The position numbers and the translations under genes were made by a program. From CAYZSU01 sp964480565 (GTDB taxonomy: Bacteria; UBA10199; 2-02-FULL-44-16; JAAZCA01): a stretch of DNA of 9,978 nt. Under the pieces are notes generated by a model. It was given only the letters and a program-made list of their open reading frames with translations, searched no databases and was not told where the DNA came from. Location: assembly GCA_964480565.1 (NCBI GenBank), contig CAYZSU010000080.1:1-9978 (forward strand), written 5' to 3'. Shown piece after piece: positions 1 through 5,063 of the stretch (positions within the stretch are counted from its first letter, which is position 1; every line of letters starts with the position of its first letter).

Positions 1-55
1 CTTGAATCTGGACATTTTTGAACAACCCCACAAATTGCTATTTTTCACCAGTCCC
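1..55 (-). mobile_element. MITE-like element, copy A (one end only)
   Basis: Bases 1-55 are, as far as I can read, identical to the reverse complement of 3156-3210, the left end of the complete element copy B. The match stops at 55/56 (…CACCAGTCCC then GCTCAAGG here, AATAGATG at copy B), so 55 is taken as the element end. The rest lies outside the window, so this may be another short copy or the end of a longer insertion sequence. An open frame runs through it from a TTG at 2, but this looks incidental because the peptidase downstream has its own start at 80. Confidence 0.75.
18..44 (+). promoter_or_regulatory. possible outward promoter in element end
   Basis: Within copy A, pointing out of the element towards the M23 gene, there is TTGAAC (18-23) and an extended -10-like TGCTATTTT (36-44, TG-N-TATTTT). 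The spacing is 15 nt, shorter than the ideal 17. The peptidase ribosome-binding site follows about 20 nt later. This is a pattern match only; AT-rich DNA gives such matches by chance. Confidence 0.25.
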
Positions 56-79
56 GCTCAAGGTCGTGAGGGCTTATGG

Positions 80-643
80 ATGCACTGGAAACACCTAAAA
101 TGGGCATTTTGGGGCAATTTTATTATAATAATTTATATGGGATGCTTTACTGTGCCTGTCATGGCAAATGATCTATACTCCATTCCAACATATAACGGGT
201 CTCAAATATGGGAAGATAGTATTAACCGAATGCTCACACAGATTTTAAGCAGAGTGATAATGCCACTAACCCCTGTTAACGGACGAATAAGTAGCAATTT
301 TGGCTGGCGAATGCACCCGATATTAAAGCGAGCCAGTCATCATAATGGCGTGGATATTGCGTGTAAGTCAGGGTCACCTGTAAAGGCGGCTCTAAGTGGT
401 CAGATTATTTTTTCCGGTGAAAAAGGGGGGTATGGGAATTTAATTCAAATTGCACATATAGGAATGTACAATGAAACGCGTTATGGGCATTTGTCAAAAT
501 TGTTGGTAACCTCTGGTGATCACGTGACTCAGGGGCAGCTAATCGGTTATTCTGGCATGACTGGGCGTGCAACAGGTCCGCATTTACATTTTGAAGTTTA
601 TGAACAGGGAACAGCCATTGATGCAGGTGCATTGATGAGGTAG
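80..643 (+). CDS. exported LytM-type M23 zinc metallopeptidase
   Basis: Probable peptidoglycan endopeptidase of the M23 (LytM/lysostaphin-like) family, acting outside the cytoplasmic membrane on cross-bridge peptides. The start is ATG 80 (187 aa), preceded by GTGAGGG, rather than the in-frame TTG at 2 inside the repeat. Residues 1-29 form a signal peptide: basic start (HWKHLK), hydrophobic stretch with four Ile in a row, and likely cleavage after VMA before ND. The M23 domain covers about residues 68-172. It has the first zinc-ligand motif HNGVD (H88, D92), the catalytic YGH (H137), and HLHFE (H168, ligand H170). All residues needed for activity appear present. There is no LysM or coiled-coil domain, so it is a minimal single-domain enzyme. 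It may also be a non-lytic regulator of other hydrolases, but the intact zinc site argues for activity. Its expression may depend on element copy A just upstream. Confidence 0.9.
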   Translation: MHWKHLKWAFWGNFIIIIYMGCFTVPVMANDLYSIPTYNGSQIWEDSINRMLTQILSRVIMPLTPVNGRISSNFGWRMHPILKRASHHNGVDIACKSGSPVKAALSGQIIFSGEKGGYGNLIQIAHIGMYNETRYGHLSKLLVTSGDHVTQGQLIGYSGMTGRATGPHLHFEVYEQGTAIDAGALMR

Positions 644-767
644 AATTAAATTTTTTTGAAAATAACTCAATATCGCCTATCTTCAGAAGTCATGAGTCGG
701 CATCATGATATGCTGGCACAATCTTTACATCCGAGTATGACAAACTAAAAAAGTGAGAAAGAGAAAA

Positions 768-917
768 ATGCCCATCAAACAGGCTGATCAGTTACGTTTT
801 CACTTGATCCAGATGCAATGCCTTGATAAGGCTGCAAATCAGTTTGACGGACTTATGGGGTTGTCATTAACATATCCATCAGCGGTGTTGGAAAACAAGT
901 TCAATTTAGTCGTATAG
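768..917 (+). CDS. possible small ORF, unknown function
   Basis: ATG 768 to TAG 915-917 encodes 49 residues, beginning MPIKQADQLRFHLIQMQC and ending ENKFNLVV. A purine-rich stretch GTGAGAAAGAG precedes the start at a reasonable distance. The composition is protein-like (mixed, amphipathic, not low-complexity), but I recognise no domain and see no membrane segment. It could be a real small protein, the remnant of a longer gene, or chance. A weak terminator-like hairpin overlaps its 3' end. Confidence 0.3.
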   Translation: MPIKQADQLRFHLIQMQCLDKAANQFDGLMGLSLTYPSAVLENKFNLVV

Positions 918-958
918 CAGCTATAATAGCACTTTGATTGAGCTTGTTTTTCGTTTTT
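896..958 (+). terminator. weak terminator-like hairpin
   Basis: CAAGTTCAA (896-904) can pair with TTGAGCTTG (938-946), with one G-U pair, followed by TTTTTCGTTTTT (947-958). The 33-nt loop contains its own palindrome, TATAGC-A-GCTATA. The long loop makes this less convincing than a standard intrinsic terminator. Confidence 0.35.
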
Positions 959-964
959 CATCTG

Positions 965-1005
965 GGTATTTTGAATTCCCCTCAAAAAAATACCTACGTT
1001 GAGGG
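965..1005 (+). promoter_or_regulatory. two mutually exclusive hairpins before the ychF-like gene
   Basis: GGTATTTT (965-972) pairs with AAAATACC (987-994), and CCCTCAA (978-984) pairs with TTGAGGG (999-1005). The stems interleave, so only one can form at a time. They end about 15 nt before the ribosome-binding site AAAGGA (1021-1026). This geometry suits a leader that switches, but short stems occur by chance. Confidence 0.3.
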
Positions 1006-1031
1006 TAGTCCCTTACTAGCAAAGGAATTTT

Positions 1032-2063
1032 ATGGAAATTGCAATATTTGGCGATGCTCAAAGTGGTAAGAGTACATTATTTCAGATCATGACAGGTGTG
1101 AATAGTCAGGATATGTATGGTGAAAAATTTGTTCGCGCTATTGCAAAAGTGCCAGATGCACGATTTGATGCGCTTGTGGATTTATTTTCACCGCAAAAGG
1201 CCTCTCCAGCAGCGATTCCATTTGTGGATGTGCAAGTGTCTGGTGAAAAAGCGTTCAATGAGATCAAACAACATCTAAGCGGTGTTGATGGGATTGTTCA
1301 CGTAATCGGTGCCTATCGTTGTGAGAGTGTGGATGAATGTGTATTAGAGTATAAGGCGCTGGCAGATGATTTGATTTTAGCGGACTTAATGACTGTGGAG
1401 AATACGCATGCGCGTCTTCAAAAGAAAAGCAAGGCAGGCCTAACACCTGCGGATAAAGAACTTTTGGATCTATTGCTCCTTGCTAAATCAATTTTAGAAA
1501 AAGGAGAGCCCCTTCGAGGTGCACCGTTTACGGATGTGCAAAAACAGTATCTTCGAGGATATTCGCTATGGTCGTTAAAACCAGAGCTGATCGTATTAAA
1601 TACAGGTGAAGATAATTCAATTGATGAATTTGAATTTCAGAAACAAGCGGTATTAAAATCATCGATATACTCTATTTGTTGCCAACTTGAAGCTGAGCTG
1701 GTTACACTGTCTTTAGCGGATAGGGTGGAGTTTATGGAGTCATTAGGCATTGAATCCCCTGCATTTGTGCGTATTATCCAAGGTGTATTTTCCTTGTTGT
1801 CGCGAATTGTGTTTTTTACAGTGGGCGAGGATGAGGTTAAAGCATGGGTGATTCCAGATGGCAGTGTGGCTCCGAAGGCAGCAGCTGCAATTCACCGTGA
1901 TTTTGAACGGGGATTTATTAAAGCAGAAGTAGTGAATTTCGATGATATGATTCAACTCAAAGGGAATTGGGGTGACATTCGCAGTCACGCAAAGTTACGT
2001 TTGGAAGGAAAACAATATATCGTGAAAGATGGAGAAATTATCCACTTTAGGTTTAATGTATGA
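1032..2063 (+). CDS. divergent YchF/OLA1-family P-loop NTPase
   Basis: A 343-aa member of the YchF/OLA1 branch of the Obg superfamily; typical YchF is about 363 aa. YchF proteins are ribosome-associated ATPases with NxxE in place of the GTPase NKxD. Seen here: P-loop GDAQSGKST (7-15), the family stretch VPDARFDAL plus FVDVQ, NTGE (190-193) as the G4-equivalent, SICCQLEAEL in place of the usual SAK-type segment, and a C-terminal TGS-like domain (about 262-343) ending in the family signature HFRFNV. The G3 region is odd: the usual DIAGLVKGA-type switch II is replaced by DVQVSGEKAF and is shorter, so hydrolysis may be altered. This is more likely a paralogue than the housekeeping ychF, so no symbol is given. 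The start is ATG 1032 after AAAGGA. Its stop overlaps the next start (ATGA). Confidence 0.88.
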   Translation: MEIAIFGDAQSGKSTLFQIMTGVNSQDMYGEKFVRAIAKVPDARFDALVDLFSPQKASPAAIPFVDVQVSGEKAFNEIKQHLSGVDGIVHVIGAYRCESVDECVLEYKALADDLILADLMTVENTHARLQKKSKAGLTPADKELLDLLLLAKSILEKGEPLRGAPFTDVQKQYLRGYSLWSLKPELIVLNTGEDNSIDEFEFQKQAVLKSSIYSICCQLEAELVTLSLADRVEFMESLGIESPAFVRIIQGVFSLLSRIVFFTVGEDEVKAWVIPDGSVAPKAAAAIHRDFERGFIKAEVVNFDDMIQLKGNWGDIRSHAKLRLEGKQYIVKDGEIIHFRFNV

Positions 2064-2503
2064 GTATAACTATTCGCAAGGCCGCTATTTCGGACTTTAA
2101 AGCCATTGAAGAATTGCTATTTGATCTAAATTTGCATTATCCAGGCATTCGATTGCCATTGTTTTGGGTAATGGAAAATTCAGGTCAGATGATTGGTATT
2201 GCCCAGCTAGATCCTGTGGACCAGGGTTATTATTTGAGTGCCTTTGGTATTTGTAAATCAATGCAGCGAAAAGGCTATGGTGCACAGTTTTTATTACAAT
2301 TACAAAAAAAGATGAAATTGGATATATATCTTCATACTGTATTGCCGGAGTTCTTTGCGGAACTTGGAGGAGATTCAGTGCAGGATGTGTTTGACTTTCC
2401 AAAGCCAGACCAATCGATTTGTAAGAAACATTGTAATTTATCTCAATGTCGATGCATGCACTTGGCTTTTACGCATACAAAATTCTCTTGCAATGAAAAA
2501 TAA
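2060..2503 (+). CDS. GNAT-like protein with C-terminal Cys cluster
   Basis: A 147-aa protein resembling GNAT N-acetyltransferases, which transfer an acyl group from acyl-CoA. The N-terminus TIRKAAISDFKAIEELL matches the usual first strand and helix. QRKGYG (69-74) is the acetyl-CoA pyrophosphate-binding motif A, in a region usually written R/Q-x-x-G-x-G/A. LHTVLPEFFAELGG resembles the late segment PEFFEKLGF of many GNATs. After the fold comes a Cys-rich tail: C121-x3-C125-x4-C130-x-C132, with nearby His124 and His134, suggesting a metal site or redox-sensitive tail. The substrate cannot be told. It is translationally coupled to the YchF-like gene by the ATGA overlap, so the two probably work or are regulated together. 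Confidence 0.75.
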   Translation: MSITIRKAAISDFKAIEELLFDLNLHYPGIRLPLFWVMENSGQMIGIAQLDPVDQGYYLSAFGICKSMQRKGYGAQFLLQLQKKMKLDIYLHTVLPEFFAELGGDSVQDVFDFPKPDQSICKKHCNLSQCRCMHLAFTHTKFSCNEK

Positions 2504-2528
2504 AAGCACTTAAACAGATACCCAATTT

Positions 2529-2602
2529 GGGTGATTAGCTCAGCTAGGCAGAGCAGCTGACTCTTAATCAGCGGGTCATAGGTTCGATCCCTATATCACC
2601 CA
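2529..2602 (+). tRNA. tRNA-Lys (anticodon CTT)
   Basis: A complete cloverleaf: acceptor stem GGGTGAT (2529-2535) with ATCACCC (2595-2601); D arm GCTC…GAGC with GG in the loop; anticodon arm GCTGA-CTCTTAA-TCAGC with anticodon CTT; T arm ATAGG-TTCGATC-CCTAT (2578-2594); discriminator A2602. The CCA end is not encoded (the next bases are CAA). It sits 25 nt after the GNAT-like stop and may be co-transcribed with the upstream genes. Confidence 0.96.
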
Positions 2603-2603
2603 C

Positions 2604-2635
2604 AATCCCATATCCAAAAGGATATGGGATTTTTT
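2604..2635 (+). terminator. strong intrinsic terminator after tRNA-Lys
   Basis: AATCCCATATCC (2604-2615) pairs without mismatch with GGATATGGGATT (2620-2631) across an AAAA loop, and the stem runs into TTTTT. It starts two bases after the tRNA and ends the ychF-like/GNAT/tRNA unit. The opposite strand lacks a U-tract on that side, so it acts mainly in the plus direction. Confidence 0.93.
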
Positions 2636-2637
2636 GT

Positions 2638-2743
2638 GTCAGCTGCTCTGTAAAAGCTGCAATTGCAGCGTGTGAGGGGGAGGCTCCAACGGCTTTTGCC
2701 GGTGGAGGGGGTGACGCGACCCCCTTGAGATAGTCCAGCTGAC
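2638..2743. repeat. GC-rich block of nested palindromes
   Basis: A 106-bp block bounded by an 8-bp inverted repeat, GTCAGCTG (2638-2645) and CAGCTGAC (2736-2743). Inside are three more structures in a row: perfect palindrome GCTGCAATTGCAGC (2656-2669); hairpin CTCCAACGGC/GCCGGTGGAG (2684-2707, one mismatch); and hairpin AGGGGGT/ACCCCCT (2706-2725). GC content is clearly above the surroundings. It lies between the tRNA terminator and the remains of the transporter, whose reading frame runs on into it. A REP/MITE-type repeat is likely, but no second copy is in the window. Confidence 0.6.
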
Positions 2744-4100
2744 TCTCCTGGTACGTTGGGATTGCCAGAGAAGTAAAGCGATAGCTATGATTGGACAAAT
2801 GGCAAATGCCTGTAAAATAATCAAAATATCTATGGATGCCATTAAGTAACCTGATGCGAGGAATAGTCCCATGATGACAATGGATTGAAAGAAATTAATC
2901 GTTGATAATGTCGTTGCTCGTTGTTTGGATTCAATCTGTTTGTGGATGTATGCCTGCGACAGAGGTATGAGGAAAATAGCCATATTATTGATATATACGA
3001 GCAGTGCAATCGCTATATATGAATGCGCATAGGGAAGGATGAGCATGCATGGAATGGATGTGAGTATCGGAATGAGGAGCGATTTGCGAAGTGATAAAAT
3101 AGTCTCCAGTTTATGTGCATAATAAACTGTGATCATGGAAATGATCGCATCTATTGGGACTGGTGAAAAATAGCAATTTGTGGGGTTGTTCAAAAATGTC
3201 CAGATTCAAGGCCTCCCGCAAACTCGTAACCGGAGCGTACATGCGAGTACGTGAGGATTGCGAGTGTAGCGGGAAACACAGAAGATGGGCGTTTTTCAAC
3301 AACCCCCTATTGAGAAGATGAATGAAATATTGGCATCTGAAAATCCAACTGATTTTAGATACAGCGGCATGAGTAAATATAATGTATCCAATGCCCCTAA
3401 AAATAGAACAATGCCAATCACGACAATTAAAAACTCCGAATGCTTAAAAATACATGCGCTATCCAACAATATATCTTTTATCTGCCTGATAAAGGAGTGA
3501 GAGTGTTCTTTCTTAGCTTTAGTTGGAAAGGGATCTTTGATGAACAGCAGTGGGATAATGGATGCTAATTGAATAATAATCTGCGACATAAATGCTTTCC
3601 CATGAGATGAATCTTAAAAAACCGCCCAAAAACATGTCGATAGCCATGCCGGCGGTACCACAGGATTGGTAGATGCCGCTGATTTTTGAAAATCGCTGCT
3701 GATCTTTGGGCCATGCACTATCATAGAGTAAGGCGCTGTCTGCACCTGATGAAAATGCGTCACTTATTCCTAAAAAAATGAATAAGAATGAAAAAAACGT
3801 GAATGATTCTGTGAAAATCATGCCAATCGCATAAAAAACTGCTAAAAAACGCGATATAATCAGACTTGTTTTCCTGCCATAAATATCAGCAATAAGGCCT
3901 GACGGAATTTCAGATAAAAAGAGTGCGATATGAAGTATGGATTCTGCAATGCCAACTTGAATCGTGGTTAATCCGTGTTCGAGAATGTAAATAATCCAAA
4001 ATGCGCGATCGAAAAACATACTGGACATGAATGAGAAAGCATATGATGCCAGCGTGGCCGGATTATGGCGTATTATATTATGTTTAACTTTCATGAACAT
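2639..4100 (-). pseudogene. MFS transporter pseudogene (frameshift plus MITE insertion)
   Basis: Remains of a 12-helix major facilitator superfamily transporter of about 400 aa. The N-terminal part starts at 4100 (MFMKVKHNII) and carries motif A between helices 2 and 3: SGLIADIYGRKTSLI. At about 3590 the frame breaks: WESIYVADYYS continues in one frame while the proper continuation, MSQIIIQLASIIPLLF, is in the next, as expected from one extra base. The second part ends prematurely at FIFSIGGC-stop inside element copy B (3156-3306). Beyond the element the frame resumes with IDAIISMITVYYAHKLE, and hydrophobic helices continue to about IIAIALLLW. The last ~40 codons run into the GC-rich palindromic block and are probably not native. 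With two lesions a working transporter is unlikely. Substrate unknown. No strong ribosome-binding site is visible before 4100. Confidence 0.85.
3156..3306 (+). mobile_element. MITE-like element, copy B (complete, with target duplication)
   Basis: A 151-bp non-coding insertion. CTATT flanks it at 3151-3155 and 3307-3311 (6 bp if the shared G is counted). The ends are imperfect inverted repeats: GGGACTGGTGAAAAAT at left and, on the opposite strand from the right, GGGGTTGTTGAAAAAC (12 of 16 equal). A second end-like motif, GGGGTTGTTCAAAAATG, sits 26 bp inside the left end (3182-3198). The centre (3215-3273) is a large imperfect palindrome opening with CCCGC and closing with GCGGG. Removing the element and one CTATT rejoins the transporter frame as FIFS-IDAIIS, which fixes the borders. 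There is no transposase, so it must have been moved in trans; the IS family is not identified. Confidence 0.88.
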
Positions 4101-4160
4101 GGGGATAGTATTTCCATTGTTGTAGCGGTTGCTGAGTGTATTAGGGGAGGGTGGATTGCA

Positions 4161-4272
4161 ATAAGTAAAAATGGGCGTGTCATTATGTGTCTCGGGAGGT
4201 CAATATGGTGAATTTCATAGGGTGCAAATACATAGATTTGTAACAATCTTAAGACTCGCCCACTTTACTTAT
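4161..4272. repeat. inverted repeat pair, possible small element
   Basis: ATAAGTAAAAATGGGCGTGTC (written in full it is one base longer than its partner) at 4161-4181 pairs with 4253-4272, whose reverse complement begins ATAAGTAAAGTGGGCGAGTC. There is one indel and about two mismatches over 20 positions, with 71 bp between the arms. The overall size of 112 bp suits a small transposable element or a long hairpin. No target duplication was noticed. Confidence 0.5.
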
Positions 4273-4390
4273 GCAGTTTGTAGGTTCACTGTTGAGGGTG
4301 TCTTTTATACTTGCATATGCCATGCCAAATTAAAAAGTAAATATTATCAACAACTTAACTTTTAACCCATTGTTCATAATAGTGAAAAAT

Positions 4391-4430
4391 TCTCATATTT
4401 GAGACTTAAATTCTATAATTCTAGAATTAT
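4391..4430. repeat. small hairpin and perfect 16-bp palindrome
   Basis: TCTCA-TATT-TGAGA (4391-4404) is followed by ATAATTCTAGAATTAT (4415-4430), a perfect palindrome centred on CTAG. In the gap between two divergent genes this could be an operator for a dimeric regulator, but AT-rich palindromes also arise by chance. No promoter assignment can be made. Confidence 0.4.
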
Positions 4431-4524
4431 GTAAAATAAAGGGTATTTTTTTATAACTGGCAGTTTGTGGTAAATATATCTCCTATTATGGTTGACCTGT
4501 GGTGGTATCATTTGTGGGACTGCC

Positions 4525-4580
4525 CTTGGGAACTTAACTAAGAAACTTGAGCCATAACGATACTATGTATGTGGCCCAAG
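4525..4580 (+). other. possible structured RNA segment
   Basis: CTTGAGCCA (4546-4554) pairs with TGGCCCAAG (4572-4580) in 8 of 9 positions, with an inner ATAC-TAT-GTAT. CTTGGG (4525-4530) can compete for CCCAAG (4575-4580). I looked here for 6S RNA, which often lies beside 5-FCL genes in proteobacteria, but could not find its long closing stem. It is recorded only as foldable sequence. Confidence 0.2.
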
Positions 4581-4703
4581 TTCGATATTGCATTAAAATG
4601 TGTTTCTGTATACGCTCTTATAACTATATGGAATTATTTGACTCGATATGATTTTACATGTCATTTTCGCAAGTATACACCTGTTGAAAGCGATAATTAA
4701 TGA

Positions 4704-4952
4704 GGGGTTTGTCCACGAAATAGAATTTTTGAGATTGTCCAAAATTATTCAGATTCTAGAGGGATAGCGACTATTATATGTTCACTGTCAAAAATGCATA
4801 AGTGGTTGATCAACTTGGCCATTTGCTAATGCAAATACATAAGTTGTTATATCGCTAAACGGAAAATTCAATGATGGTAAGGGCTAGACGAGCATGCTGC
4901 CGAATTGGATTTACTGGATAATCTGCAAAGATGGGCGTTTTGATGGCAAACC
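4704..4952 (+). mobile_element. decayed MITE-like element, copy C
   Basis: Same orientation as copy B. The left end from GGGG 4704 aligns with B through AAATAG-AATTT and then TTGTCCAAAATTATTCAGAT (4735-4754 and on to 4759), with 20 of 25 positions equal to B's TTGTTCAAAAATGTCCAGAT… stretch. The right end contains AAGATGGGCGTTTT, 14 bases identical to B just inside its right terminus, then diverges. The interior is about 100 bp longer than in B and not alignable by eye, so it either holds a later insertion or only the ends are related. No target duplication was found. Confidence 0.45.
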
Positions 4953-5022
4953 TAAGATCGTAGATAGGTATTTATTTGGGTACTACTAGATATGGTTTTT
5001 GTAGTTGTTAGCATGTCGAGTT

Positions 5023-5055
5023 TCCTTTATTCCACATAGTGCTACAAATAAAGGA
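5023..5055 (+). promoter_or_regulatory. hairpin covering the 5-FCL ribosome-binding site
   Basis: TCCTTTATT (5023-5031) is a perfect 9-bp complement of AATAAAGGA (5047-5055), which contains the Shine-Dalgarno sequence AAAGGA of the downstream gene. The loop is 15 nt. Folding would hide the ribosome-binding site, so translation may be held low or controlled by temperature, a small RNA or a protein. It also helps decide the start: the SD is 8 nt from ATG 5064 but directly abuts ATG 5055. Confidence 0.5.
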
Positions 5056-5063
5056 TGCTAATT

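Larger units (their letters stand above)
644..1031. other. intergenic gap with one small ORF and hairpins
   Basis: A 388-bp gap between the M23 gene and the YchF-like gene. It contains a possible 49-aa ORF (768-917), a weak terminator-like structure (896-958) and two overlapping hairpins just before the next gene (965-1005), each listed separately. No RNA gene or recognisable protein remnant was found in the rest. Confidence 0.6.
4101..5063. other. long gap without a convincing gene
   Basis: About 960 bp between the divergently oriented MFS pseudogene and the 5-FCL homologue. No frame gives a credible protein; the one open frame of note (4171-4365, 64 codons) has no ribosome-binding site and no family resemblance. 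What can be seen is structural: an inverted-repeat pair (4161-4272), a small hairpin and a 16-bp palindrome (4391-4430), a hairpin region (4525-4580), a decayed element copy (about 4704-4952), the palindrome GTTGATCAAC (4806-4815 region), and a hairpin covering the next gene's ribosome-binding site (5023-5055). It may contain eroded genes or an unrecognised small RNA. Confidence 0.6.

Noticed and set aside
2..79. Longer M23 protein starting at TTG 2
   Set aside because: The first 18 codons lie in the repeated element, and a good ribosome-binding site precedes ATG 80, which opens a normal signal peptide.
831..968. Possible fifth copy of the MITE: GGGGTTGT at 857 and CGTTTTTCA at 952
   Set aside because: Both end-like words occur at about the right distance, but flanking bases do not follow the family order and the outer terminus is absent; chance is likely in AT-rich DNA.
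2568..2798. Minus-strand open frame of 76 codons with PPPP and GIEPMTR
   Set aside because: It runs antisense through the tRNA-Lys and the GC-rich palindromes; peptides such as GIEPMTR are typical false translations of tRNA antisense strands.
3285..3500. Plus-strand open frame of 71 codons
   Set aside because: Antisense to the transporter and starting inside the terminal repeat of the element; shadow frame.
4171..4272. CRISPR-like repeats
   Set aside because: The only repeats are inverted pairs; no regularly spaced direct repeats were found anywhere in the window.
4171..4365. Plus-strand open frame of 64 codons
   Set aside because: No ribosome-binding site, odd composition (many Cys, His, Tyr), starts inside an inverted-repeat arm, and resembles no family known to me.
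4440..4640. 6S RNA upstream of the 5-FCL homologue
   Set aside because: A terminal hairpin exists but the long closing stem and central bubble expected of 6S could not be formed by eye; left as an open check only.
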